Shown here piece after piece: positions 8,007 through 15,931 of a DNA stretch of 64,000 nt. The position numbers were made by a program, and so were the translations under genes. The notes below the pieces were generated by a model that ran no database searches, was not told where the DNA came from, and was given only the letters and a program-made list of their open reading frames with translations. The first letter of the stretch is position 1, and every line of letters starts with the position of its first letter. The stretch lies in the NCBI RefSeq assembly GCF_001512285.1, contig NZ_LNUV01000006.1:1476361-1540360 (forward strand), written 5' to 3'. The DNA is from Arthrobacter sp. EpRS71 (GTDB lineage Bacteria > Actinomycetota > Actinomycetes > Actinomycetales > Micrococcaceae).

Positions 8007-9488
8007 GTGAGTAATCAAAGCTCCCGGCGCCTTTGGAAGGCCGCCGCCACCACAATTGCCGGAGCGGTTTTGGCAATGTCCTTCTCCGCCGCACCGGCTT
8101 CAGCCGCTCCGTTGGTCGACGGAGACCAGATCGGTTCCATCACCGTTCACAAGTTCGAACGCCCGGACACGCCCACCGGCCTGCCCAACAACGGCACGGC
8201 CGTGGACACCACAGGACTGACCGCCCTTGCTGGCATCGAGTTCACCATTCAGCAGGTCAACACCATCGACCTCGCCACGAATGCCGGCTGGGACGCAGCC
8301 CATAACCTGAGCAGCGTCTTCTCCCCCGCCGATCCCGCAGGATCCATCACAGGTGCAGGGTTCACCTTGGGTACCGGCACCGCTCAGGTCACCGACGCCG
8401 CGGGCACCGCATCGTTCGGCAACCTCCCCGTTGGCCTGTACTTGGTCACGGAAACCAACTACCCGGCAGGCGTCACCCCGTCAGCTCCATTCCTGGTTTC
8501 TGTGCCCTTGACGGATCCGGACAACAACGACAACTGGATCTACGACGTCCACGTGTACCCCAAGAACTCCATTACGGGTGCAGAGAAGATCGTCACGGAC
8601 GCACCTGACGTCAAGCTCGGCGATCAGATTGACTTCACCATCACCGGTGACATCCCGAACGAAGCAGTCATCGACGGCTATAAGATCGTGGACCAGCTGG
8701 ATGAGAAGCTGACCTACCTCGGCGCCTCCGCCACCTTGGTTGACGGCACGGTCATCACCGAAGGCACGCACTACACGGTTGAATTCGACGCCGCCAACAA
8801 CACGGTCTCCATCATCTTCACCCCTGCAGGCCTTGCAGTGCTGGCTGCCAACAACGACACCAAAGTACAGGTTGTTGTCAACACCGCCGTCAACACCATC
8901 GGCGAGATCGAGAACGACGCCATGGTTTACCCGAACCTGGGCAGCTTCACCACCGTTCCCGGCCAGCCCGGCGGTCCCATCGTCACTCCCCCGGTTGTGA
9001 CCAAGTGGGGCGAAATGACCCTCCTGAAGACTAACGAGAACGGCGCTGCACTTGCCGGCGCTTCCTTCTCCGTCTACGCCAACCAGGCTGATGCTCTGGC
9101 CGGAACCAACGCCATTGTCCTGAACGGTCAGAGCACCTTTACGGTTGCTGCCGATGGAACCCTCACCATCTCTGGCCTGCGTTACTCCGACTGGGCCAAC
9201 GGCGCTGCGGTAGCACCGGGCTCCCCCGAATTCCGCACGTACTACCTGGTGGAAACCACCGCACCGGAAGGCTACGAGTTGCTCGCAGAGCCGATCTCCT
9301 TCCTGATCAACTCCACCAGCACCACGGTGGGTGTCGACCTCACGGTCAAGAACATCCCGTCCAACGGTGGCTTCGAGCTGCCGCTCACCGGTGGCGTGGG
9401 AACCGGCCTGCTGTACGCAGCGGGTGCGCTCCTGGTAGTCGGCGCCGGACTCCTGCTGGTCCGTTCACGCCGCAGCACCAACAGCTAG
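8007..9488 (+). CDS. SpaA-type major (backbone) pilin with LPLTG sorting signal
   Basis: A 493-residue pilin. Signal peptide ending near ASAA, then prealbumin-fold domains. The pilin motif is clear: W177 then VHVYPK with K186, the lysine that sortase joins to the next subunit. The E-box YYLVETTAPEGY has E416, which promotes an internal isopeptide bond. The C-terminus is LPLTG (458-462), a hydrophobic helix and RSRRS. These are the hallmarks of a backbone subunit. GTG start with AGAGG 6 nt upstream, 96 nt after the tip gene. A strong hairpin separates it from the sortase gene. Confidence 0.95.
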   Translation: MSNQSSRRLWKAAATTIAGAVLAMSFSAAPASAAPLVDGDQIGSITVHKFERPDTPTGLPNNGTAVDTTGLTALAGIEFTIQQVNTIDLATNAGWDAAHNLSSVFSPADPAGSITGAGFTLGTGTAQVTDAAGTASFGNLPVGLYLVTETNYPAGVTPSAPFLVSVPLTDPDNNDNWIYDVHVYPKNSITGAEKIVTDAPDVKLGDQIDFTITGDIPNEAVIDGYKIVDQLDEKLTYLGASATLVDGTVITEGTHYTVEFDAANNTVSIIFTPAGLAVLAANNDTKVQVVVNTAVNTIGEIENDAMVYPNLGSFTTVPGQPGGPIVTPPVVTKWGEMTLLKTNENGAALAGASFSVYANQADALAGTNAIVLNGQSTFTVAADGTLTISGLRYSDWANGAAVAPGSPEFRTYYLVETTAPEGYELLAEPISFLINSTSTTVGVDLTVKNIPSNGGFELPLTGGVGTGLLYAAGALLVVGAGLLLVRSRRSTNS

Positions 9489-9524
9489 TCCCTGCCCACC
9501 TGCAAAGGTTCGCAGTCTAGATAC

Positions 9525-9567
9525 CAAAGCGGGGAAGAACGCCAAACACGCGCTCTTCCCCGCTTTG
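9525..9567 (+). terminator. Hairpin between backbone pilin and sortase genes
   Basis: 18-nt arms (CAAAGCGGGGAAGAACGC) with one mismatch and a 7-nt loop, no T-run after it. Its position inside the operon suggests partial termination or 3' mRNA protection, giving more pilin than sortase. Confidence 0.75.
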
Positions 9568-9599
9568 CTACCCCAGAGCACAAATCCCCCAGGACTCTC

Positions 9600-10547
9600 A
9601 TGTCAAAGCACCAAGACTCCAAGCTGCCGTCCCAGCGAAGTTTCCGCGCCGGATGGAGCGCTCAGCGCATCATCATCGTTGTCGTCGCAATTCTGGGGGT
9701 GGGAGTGATGCTGTACCCCACCGCCGCTGCATGGTTCTCCGACAGGGTTCATGCCACCGAGATCAGCGGCTACGTGGACAGCGTGGAAAACCTCTCCCCA
9801 TCCGCCCAAAAGACACTTTTGGATGAGGCCCGGCAGTTCAACAAGGAGCTGCCATCCGGCCCGCTTCGCGATCCGTACTCCTTGAACGAGCAAGGTGAGA
9901 AAACCGTGATCGGAGCCGGCTCGGAAGCCTACAAGAAAATACTCGACGTCGGCCCCGGCGGCATGATGGGACGCATCAGCATCCCCTCCATCCACTCGGA
10001 CTTGCCCATCTTCCACGGCACCGATGATGAAACGCTCTCCAAAGGCGCCGGCCACCTGTTCGGCTCCGGCCTGCCAGTTGGCGGAACGGGAACCCACAGC
10101 GTCCTGACCGCCCACTCCGGCTTCGTCAACGCCACTCTCTTCGATGACCTGGACCAAGTTCGCGAGGGTGACGTCTTCTCGGTAACAGTGCTCGGTGAGA
10201 CTTTCTATTACAAAGTGAACCAGATCAAAACGGTCCTTCCGGAGGAAACGGACGATCTCCGCAAGGTCCAGGACAAGGACTATGTCACCCTGGTGACCTG
10301 CACGCCCACAGGGGTCAACAGCCACAGGCTTTTGGTGCGTGGCGAGCGCGTTGACGCTCCAGCTGCAGGTTCTTCCCAAATACTGCCCAGCCAAGCTTTG
10401 GACCCGGGATTTCCTTGGTGGGCCCTTGCCCTCGTTGGCACCGCGGTCCTGATGGTAGTGGTCACTCGTCCCCGCAAAATCCGGCCCGACCCAACAGAGC
10501 CGGACCCGGCCAGCGAAGAGGATCTGACCGACTCGCTCCTCCGCTGA
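9600..10547 (+). CDS. Class C (pilin-polymerising) sortase
   Basis: A 315-residue membrane-anchored transpeptidase that links pilin subunits through LPxTG-Lys bonds. Layout: N-terminal membrane helix (about residues 25-45), a lid with the DPY motif characteristic of class C, the sortase barrel with catalytic H172 (TAHSG), C234 (TLVTC) and R243 (SHRLLVRG), then a C-terminal membrane helix and acidic tail. Third gene of the pilus operon. No separate housekeeping (class E/A) sortase is in the window, so final wall attachment would depend on one elsewhere. Confidence 0.95.
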   Translation: MSKHQDSKLPSQRSFRAGWSAQRIIIVVVAILGVGVMLYPTAAAWFSDRVHATEISGYVDSVENLSPSAQKTLLDEARQFNKELPSGPLRDPYSLNEQGEKTVIGAGSEAYKKILDVGPGGMMGRISIPSIHSDLPIFHGTDDETLSKGAGHLFGSGLPVGGTGTHSVLTAHSGFVNATLFDDLDQVREGDVFSVTVLGETFYYKVNQIKTVLPEETDDLRKVQDKDYVTLVTCTPTGVNSHRLLVRGERVDAPAAGSSQILPSQALDPGFPWWALALVGTAVLMVVVTRPRKIRPDPTEPDPASEEDLTDSLLR

Positions 10548-10640
10548 ACCGCATTCCCGGCTGATTCACGTTTTCCACTGCCGTGCCGCCTTGGAAATCC
10601 TGGACAGGGCATCGCACAGGCCGGGACTCAGCCGGCCCAC

Positions 10641-10675
10641 AAAAAAGCGCTCCCCCACCCAAGGTGAGGAAGCGC
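10641..10675 (-). terminator. Intrinsic terminator of the 10684-11681 genes
   Basis: Read on the minus strand, a GCGCTTCCTCACC hairpin with an imperfect stem is followed by TTTTTT. It lies 9 nt past the stop of the small membrane protein gene and faces the sortase gene. Confidence 0.85.
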
Positions 10676-10683
10676 CCGAAAGG

Positions 10684-11028
10684 TCAGTGGCCGGCGTCGG
10701 GCGTTTCCGGCCCCTCGTTCGGAGCACCGGGGCCGCCGTGGCTTGGACGCTTGGAACTGAGGTTGACGCCGGAACCCTTGCCGAGGTGGTCGGCGTTTTC
10801 CTTGTGGCTCATGGACAGCATGGCCGCTACCACGAGGCTCACAATGAACGCGATGCCCGCGCCTGTGAAGGCGAGATCGAACCGCGGGGCTTTTGCACTG
10901 CCACCGGACGCGAAGATCAGCACGGCAACAAAGGCCAGCACTGCAAAGAACGCGGAGAACATGAGGGGTCCCTTGACCGAGGTCCGCATCTTGCGCGGTT
11001 CTCCTGGTGTCTGGTCTGCCACGGTCAT
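10684..11028 (-). CDS. Small two-helix membrane protein, unrecognised
   Basis: A 114-residue protein with two predicted membrane helices (roughly residues 22-42 and 54-74) and a hydrophilic, Gly/Pro-rich C-terminal tail ending PETPDAGH. I do not recognise a named family. It lies 68 nt downstream of another membrane protein on the same strand and ends at a good terminator, so the two may be co-transcribed. Codon use is normal for the region, supporting a real gene. Confidence 0.75.
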   Translation of the reverse strand: MTVADQTPGEPRKMRTSVKGPLMFSAFFAVLAFVAVLIFASGGSAKAPRFDLAFTGAGIAFIVSLVVAAMLSMSHKENADHLGKGSGVNLSSKRPSHGGPGAPNEGPETPDAGH

Positions 11029-11096
11029 TCCTCCAATGATGGCGGTTGGTCTCCGCCGGTCAGCAAAAGTTCTACAGCGAGTAGAACGTCCAGTTA

Positions 11097-11681
11097 CTAG
11101 TTTACGGCCTCGGGCGAAGCGCCGGGAGCAGCAGCCTGGGCTGGCCCGCCGGCAGCGGTCTTGGCCTCATGCCGCAGCGTCAGTCCGGACAGTATCCACA
11201 GCACGCCGGAAATGATGGCCCCACCGCCGGCCACACCCAACAGCGCATGCGCACCCAGGGACGTGAAGAACGGCAGCAGCACGGCAGTGCCCACGGATAT
11301 GACACCTGAAATGAGCCAGTCGCGCGCCAATGCATCCCGTTTGCGGAGGCCATGGACCAACTCAAGGAGGCCCAGCACCAGCAGCGCGAACATGGCCGAG
11401 ACCGCAACGCCCTCATCAGATTGCGTGACCAAGGCGGCGATACCTCCGAGCGCAACAACCGCCGAAACAGCAACTGGCAGTGCGCGGGACATCCATACAG
11501 CCGCTGCGGTCGCGAGCAGATACAAGCCCACGGCCCACGCCAGAACGTGCACGGACGGAGCCGCCCAGAAGATGGTGATCGCGCCGAACACCAGGGCAAC
11601 CGTGGCGCGGATCAGCACGGGTTTCCAGAGACCGGCCACTGTGGCAGAAGGAGTCTGGGCAGGAGTCGCTGGGAGAGTCAC
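11097..11681 (-). CDS. DUF308/HdeD-like multi-helix membrane protein
   Basis: A 194-residue protein with about six membrane helices arranged as short pairs, with motifs such as GAITIFWAAPS and GVLWILSGL that recall the HdeD/DUF308 group. The C-terminal tail is Ala/Pro-rich. Family assignment is tentative and function unknown. It sits 9 nt after the stop of the MATE gene on the same strand, so it is probably the second gene of that transcript. Confidence 0.7.
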   Translation of the reverse strand: MTLPATPAQTPSATVAGLWKPVLIRATVALVFGAITIFWAAPSVHVLAWAVGLYLLATAAAVWMSRALPVAVSAVVALGGIAALVTQSDEGVAVSAMFALLVLGLLELVHGLRKRDALARDWLISGVISVGTAVLLPFFTSLGAHALLGVAGGGAIISGVLWILSGLTLRHEAKTAAGGPAQAAAPGASPEAVN

Positions 11682-11690
11682 CCGTCCAGT

Positions 11691-13031
11691 TTAGTGCGAA
11701 CCCAGCACCATCCATCGATCCGTCCGTGCGCGCAGTCCCAAAGTCACCCCGCGGGCCAGCATGTAGCCGAGCGCAAACGCAGCCCACAACCAAAGCAGCC
11801 CCGCCTCGCCGTCGGGCCTGAGCTGATGGATCGCCACCAGCAGCGGCAAATAGACAGCGAGATTCACGACGCCGGCAATCGCCAAATAGCGCGCGTCGCC
11901 GGCGCCTATGAGGACTCCGTCCAGGACGAAGACGTACCCTGCCAACGGTTGCCCCACCGCGAGGACCCACAGGGCGACGGTGAGGGCGGACCGGACGCCG
12001 GAATCGGAGGTGAAGAGGTATCCGGCCCACGGTGCCGCAATGGCCAGGAGCACGCCGGTGATCACGCCGAACCCGAGCCCCCAACGGATCATGGTGCGGG
12101 TCAGTTCACGGACGCGTTGGGCGTTCCTGGCGCCCAGTTCCTTCCCGATCAGGGCCTGCGCGGCGATCGCCAGTGCGTCCAGGGCAAAGGCGAGGAAGGA
12201 GAAGATGGTCATGGCCAACTGGTGTGCCGCCAGGTTCACGGCACCCTGAGCAGTCACCACCAGGACAGTTGCGAGGATGGCCAAGCGGAGGCTCAGCGTC
12301 CGCAGCATGAGCCACGAACCCACCTTGGTCATGGCTCGGATACCGTGCCAGTCGGGCTTGAGGGAGACCCCGTGATGCCGTGCGTTCCGGCTCACCATCA
12401 CCAAGTAGACGGCCGCCATGGCCCATTGTGCGATGCTCGTGCCGATCGCGGAGCCGGTTACGGACATGTTCAACCCGTAGACGAAAAACAGGTTGAGGAC
12501 GATGTTGACGGCAAATCCAGCAGTTGCCACCACCAGCGGGGTCCGGGTGTCCTGCAACCCCCTGAGGACGCCGGTACCGGCGAAAATGAGGAGCATCGCG
12601 GCCAAGCCCGGCATGGACCATCTCAGGTAATCGACGGCGAACTGCCGAACGTCTCCCGTGGCCCCCATGAAGCCAACCAAGGGTTCGGCCGCCACGAAAC
12701 CAACCACGGCGAGCGCCAATCCGAGCAGCAGTGCCAGCCACACGCCGTCGCGCCCTACCGCCAAAGCTTTCCCCACTTTGCCGTCGCCGATCGCCCGGGC
12801 CACCGCCGGCGTCGTCGAATACGCCAGGAAAACCATGAGCCCCACCGCGGTGTGCAGAATGGTGGATGCGAGGCCGACACCTGCCAGTTGGTTAACGCCC
12901 AGGTGCCCCACGATGGCGGAGTCGGCCAGCAGGAACAGCGGCTCGGCAATGAGCGCACCGAAGGCAGGGACGGCCAGGCGGAGGATCTCGCGGGCGTTGG
13001 AGCGGGTGGGTGTGATTGTGGTTTGAGGCAC
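11691..13031 (-). CDS. MATE family efflux transporter (DinF-like)
   Basis: A 446-residue, twelve-helix cation-coupled exporter. It opens with the MATE block IARLA-like LAVPAFGALIAEPLFLLADSA (cited in parts: LAVPAFGALIAEP, FLLADSAIVGHLG), repeated in the second half, which is typical of the DinF branch. Full length. GTG start at 13031, divergent from the next gene with only about 40 nt between them. Substrates of DinF-like proteins include drugs and organic acids; none can be inferred here. Confidence 0.92.
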   Translation of the reverse strand: MPQTTITPTRSNAREILRLAVPAFGALIAEPLFLLADSAIVGHLGVNQLAGVGLASTILHTAVGLMVFLAYSTTPAVARAIGDGKVGKALAVGRDGVWLALLLGLALAVVGFVAAEPLVGFMGATGDVRQFAVDYLRWSMPGLAAMLLIFAGTGVLRGLQDTRTPLVVATAGFAVNIVLNLFFVYGLNMSVTGSAIGTSIAQWAMAAVYLVMVSRNARHHGVSLKPDWHGIRAMTKVGSWLMLRTLSLRLAILATVLVVTAQGAVNLAAHQLAMTIFSFLAFALDALAIAAQALIGKELGARNAQRVRELTRTMIRWGLGFGVITGVLLAIAAPWAGYLFTSDSGVRSALTVALWVLAVGQPLAGYVFVLDGVLIGAGDARYLAIAGVVNLAVYLPLLVAIHQLRPDGEAGLLWLWAAFALGYMLARGVTLGLRARTDRWMVLGSH

Positions 13032-13072
13032 TAAACAAGCCTAGTCCGCTGGTGGCCCGGTACATTTGGGCC

Positions 13073-13660
13073 GTGTCACATGAGCATCCCGTCACCGTTT
13101 CTGTAGCCCGCACTATCCTTCCCGGCTATACCCGGCAAGCCAATGCCTGGGCCCATGCCGGCCAGGAGCTCGCCCGCGAATGGCCCGGATATCTGGGGTC
13201 GGGCTGGGTGCGCAACGGGGTGGACTCCACTGAATGGCACATGCTTTACCGTTTCGCCGACGCCGATTCGCTGCAGGAATGGGAAGACTCCGAGGAGCGC
13301 CGCTGGTGGATCGATAGCGCCAGGGGCATGATGGAGACCACGCGGGTGGAGCGGCACACGGGGATTGAAGGCTGGTTCTCGCGGCCCGGAGATGTCTCGG
13401 TGGTGGTCCCCGAAACGGTGGTGCCGCCTCGCTGGAAACAAGCCATCAGCATTTTCCTGCCGTTTTTCCCGCTGAGTCTGTTGGCTAATTTCCTGTTGCA
13501 TCCGTTGACTCAGAACTGGCCGCTGGTGTTCGCGGTCCTGGTGAACATCGTGATCCTTACGCCGTTGATGACGTACATCTTCCTGCCCATCACCACCCGG
13601 CTGCTGCAGCCGTGGCTTCAGGCGAAGCCGCGAAGCAAGCGGCGAACCCGGGATTCTTAG
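13073..13660 (+). CDS. Antibiotic-biosynthesis-monooxygenase-fold protein with membrane C-terminus
   Basis: A 195-residue protein. Residues ~5-95 form an ABM-type ferredoxin-like domain (pattern VSVARTILPG ... WHMLYRFADADSLQEWEDSEER). Two to three membrane helices follow (about 125-185) and a basic tail. This ABM-plus-membrane layout is known from uncharacterised families; I see no heme or flavin site. I chose GTG at 13073 because the longer in-frame start at 13016 overlaps the divergent MATE gene and lacks a ribosome site. The transcript may be leaderless. Confidence 0.8.
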   Translation: MSHEHPVTVSVARTILPGYTRQANAWAHAGQELAREWPGYLGSGWVRNGVDSTEWHMLYRFADADSLQEWEDSEERRWWIDSARGMMETTRVERHTGIEGWFSRPGDVSVVVPETVVPPRWKQAISIFLPFFPLSLLANFLLHPLTQNWPLVFAVLVNIVILTPLMTYIFLPITTRLLQPWLQAKPRSKRRTRDS

Positions 13661-13690
13661 CTGGGAATTTGGTCATAAAAGTCCTCAATT

Positions 13691-13706
13691 AGTTGACACT
13701 TCAACT
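13691..13706. promoter_or_regulatory. MarR-type operator candidate before doxX
   Basis: Perfect inverted repeat AGTTGA-CACT-TCAACT. It contains TTGACA (13693-13698), a -35 hexamer, so a bound repressor would block the DoxX promoter. Half-sites of this form are common for MarR-family regulators; no such regulator lies next to it. Confidence 0.5.
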
Positions 13707-13716
13707 TATTTCCGGA

Positions 13717-14163
13717 ATGGTTGAAGCTATGAACAAGTCCAGCTTGACCACCACAGCCCTGACCATCCTGCGCGTCGTCGCAGGATTTCTCTTCGCCGCG
13801 CACGGTTGGCAGAAGTTCAACGAATTCACCATTGCCGGCACGCAGGCATCGTTCGCCCAAATGGGCGTGCCCGGCGCCTCGGCAGTAGCCCCGATTGTTG
13901 CAACACTCGAGCTGGTGGGCGGCATCGCGCTGATCATCGGTTTCCTCACCCGCGTCTTCGCCGCCCTCCTGGCCGTCAACATGCTCGGCGCCCTTTTCTT
14001 GGTGCACGCCCCGGCCGGCATTTTCGTCGGCAACGGCGGGTACGAACTTGTCCTGCTCTTCGCCGGCGCCGCGTTGGCCCTGGCACTGGCCGGCGCGGGC
14101 AGGATCTCAGCCGACGCCGCCCTGTTTGGTCGCTCCGGCTCCAAGCTTCGCGTCTTGGCGTAG
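13717..14163 (+). CDS. DoxX family membrane protein
   Basis: A 148-residue, four-helix membrane protein. The motif RVVAGFLFAAHGWQKF at the N-terminus and GGIALIIGFLTR in the second helix identify the DoxX/YphA family. Some actinobacterial relatives work in redox or thiol stress; the exact reaction is unknown. ATG 13717 or 13729 can serve; the in-frame TTG at 13693 falls in the -35 element and the operator and is rejected. Convergent with the AztD-like gene, with palindromes between them. Confidence 0.85.
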   Translation: MVEAMNKSSLTTTALTILRVVAGFLFAAHGWQKFNEFTIAGTQASFAQMGVPGASAVAPIVATLELVGGIALIIGFLTRVFAALLAVNMLGALFLVHAPAGIFVGNGGYELVLLFAGAALALALAGAGRISADAALFGRSGSKLRVLA

Positions 14164-14191
14164 GCGGCACCGACTCACCGCCCCACCGACG

Positions 14192-14286
14192 CTCTCTCAT
14201 ATACCAGCCCCTAAACGCCGACGGTCTCTCACTTCCTTCAGGAAAGTGAGAGACCGTTGGCGTTTAAGCATCGGGATGTGAGAGAG
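14192..14286. repeat. Long nested intergenic palindrome (REP-like)
   Basis: Two nested inverted repeats share one centre. The outer arms are CTCTCTCATAT (14192-14202) and its near-complement (14276-14286). The inner 21-nt arms (14212-14232 and 14246-14266) differ at one position, and TTCC/GGAA pairs in the loop. It lies between convergent genes. The internal repetition of TCTCTCA suggests a dispersed repeat family rather than a plain terminator. Confidence 0.7.
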
Positions 14287-14298
14287 GATCGGCCTCAA

Positions 14299-14338
14299 GG
14301 GCTAGGGGCGTGAGCGGGGGTCCTAGCCCGTCACGCCC
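14299..14338 (-). terminator. Overlapping hairpins at the end of the AztD-like gene
   Basis: Two mutually exclusive stems overlap: GGGCTAGG/CCTAGCCC (14299-14306 with 14322-14329) and GGGCGTGA/TCACGCCC (14306-14313 with 14331-14338). They include the stop codon of the minus-strand gene. A role in termination is likely but not certain. Confidence 0.5.
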
Positions 14339-15636
14339 GTGAGTTCGTTCGGCACGTGCTCCAACTGAGCAGACTTCTTCACCTTTCCGGTCTTCAGGTC
14401 CACCGCGTGGATGGTACTGGCGGCTGGTTCGGTGACAAATGCCGTAGAGCCTTGAACGAACAGCGTGGGACGCGGGTCCTGCCAGGTTGCCGACTCCTCC
14501 CACGGGGCGACGACGGGAATGCTGGACGTGACGGCGCCGGAGATCGGATCGATCACCCGCAGGCCACCGTCAGTACCGAGTACCAGCGCCTCACCTGCCG
14601 GTCCGCGGCCCAGTGAACGGAAGGAATAGCTGGTACCGATGTCCACCAACTGCATCGTGGCGGTTTGGGTGTTGACCAGCGAGATCCGGGTAGGCCGCTC
14701 CGGCTTTGCTGACTTGTCTACCTTGTAGTCGCCCAGGATCACTGGGGACTTTTCGGAGCCCGCCTGGTTTCCGAGCCGACCGTACGCATCCGGGCTTGCC
14801 ACCTTCTTAATGGCGCCATCCTTGTAGATCAACATCCCGTTTTCGCATCCCACCACCACGGCTTCACCCGCGGCAACAGCTTCACCATGAACACCTGGGC
14901 AGTCCTCGTTACGCACAATTTCAGTGCGTTCCTGGCCTTTGCCGGCGGAGAGCACCGCAATTCCGGGGCGGCTTTCCTCGTTGCCCAGGGTCACCAGCAG
15001 CTTGCCGTCTTCAAGCTCCACGGCCACGCCGTGATGCGGCTCGGGCGTGGTGTAGACGTCGGTCGAAGGCAGTTTTCCGTCTTCCGCGGCAGCGGCCAGA
15101 GCAGAGGTCTCAAAGCTCTCCACCTTGCCGGAGCCGTCGTTGAACAGCACAGTCTTGCCTCCGTGCAGCACCACGTGGCCAGCCTTGTCAGCCGCGAACG
15201 CCAACTCAGTCAGCTTGGGCTCAGCTATGTAGTGGTGGCTGTGATCGCCGTGCGGTTCGGTCCAAGCGCCCGCGTCGAAGAGCCGGAAGGCATCGCCGGT
15301 GGATACGAAAACGTGCCGGCCGTCACCGGCCGGATTCAGCCGGTTGAAACCGGACATTTCCGCACTTCCCACGGCTTCAAGGGAGGTTGCATCGAGAACT
15401 GAAATGCCGGCGTCGTGGGTGTAAACCAGACGAGGAGTCGGGGCGCCAGCCTCCTGTGAACTCGGCTCCGAACTGCCCGAGGGTGCTGCAGTGACTGCAT
15501 TACCGCCTGAGGCGACGGGGCTTGCGCAGGCGGCTAAAAGCAGGGCTGAGAGCCCGACGACGGCAATCGGCACCGGGCGCCACTGGCGACTGCGAGGGGT
15601 CGGGGCAGGGGTCATGGGGGTTGAGTGATGAGGCAT
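14323..15636 (-). CDS. aztD: AztD-like zinc metallochaperone lipoprotein (beta-propeller)
   Basis: A 437-residue exported lipoprotein. The signal ends in the lipobox LLLAAC, followed by a Ser/Ala/Pro linker and a beta-propeller-like repeat protein. The His-rich loop EPHGDHSHHY and the later PEPHHGVAVE agree with the zinc-site loops of AztD, which passes zinc to an ABC importer's binding protein. A Zur-like box lies on the promoter. The ATG at 15636 fits a leaderless transcript: TATCAT lies 6 nt upstream and no ribosome site is seen. No aztABC genes are nearby, so it would serve a transporter encoded elsewhere. Confidence 0.72.
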   Translation of the reverse strand: MPHHSTPMTPAPTPRSRQWRPVPIAVVGLSALLLAACASPVASGGNAVTAAPSGSSEPSSQEAGAPTPRLVYTHDAGISVLDATSLEAVGSAEMSGFNRLNPAGDGRHVFVSTGDAFRLFDAGAWTEPHGDHSHHYIAEPKLTELAFAADKAGHVVLHGGKTVLFNDGSGKVESFETSALAAAAEDGKLPSTDVYTTPEPHHGVAVELEDGKLLVTLGNEESRPGIAVLSAGKGQERTEIVRNEDCPGVHGEAVAAGEAVVVGCENGMLIYKDGAIKKVASPDAYGRLGNQAGSEKSPVILGDYKVDKSAKPERPTRISLVNTQTATMQLVDIGTSYSFRSLGRGPAGEALVLGTDGGLRVIDPISGAVTSSIPVVAPWEESATWQDPRPTLFVQGSTAFVTEPAASTIHAVDLKTGKVKKSAQLEHVPNELTGVTG

Positions 15637-15641
15637 GGTTA

Positions 15642-15660
15642 AATGATATTGATTCTCATT
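15642..15660 (-). promoter_or_regulatory. Zur/Fur-type box over the aztD promoter
   Basis: AATGATATTGATTCTCATT has outer half-sites AATGA and TCATT and is AT-rich in a GC-rich genome. It overlaps the -10 element TATCAT (minus strand) only a few bases before the start codon, the position expected for zinc-dependent repression by Zur. Confidence 0.65.
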
Positions 15661-15931
15661 TAGTCCGCAAATTGTGGATTGGGCCGCCCCGTCACAATTG
15701 ACGTTTAAGAACACAAAGAAACAAATTCTCCCGTCAATTCCTTGACTGACTCTTTTGTGGGCTGGTAAACATATCCCCACCGGGCAAGCGTTTTCCGAAC
15801 CCCTCCACCGCATCCTCAGTCGATGGCCTCGCGCCAAACACCAGGGAAGACGCCTTGCCGGTTAATGAAACGATACAAAGTCCGACAGCGTGGTTGGTAC
15901 ACACCCCCATGCGTCATCAAAGGAGATGTTC

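Noticed and set aside
11352..13034. Long plus-strand frame of 560 codons
   Set aside because: It is antisense to the MATE and membrane-protein genes, is rich in Arg/His/Gln/Gly, and has no family features; a high-GC shadow.
15866..15877. LacI-type operator TGAAACGATACA before the rhamnogalacturonan enzyme
   Set aside because: Only 4 of 6 positions pair across the central CG; too weak to annotate, though regulation by pectin sugars is plausible.
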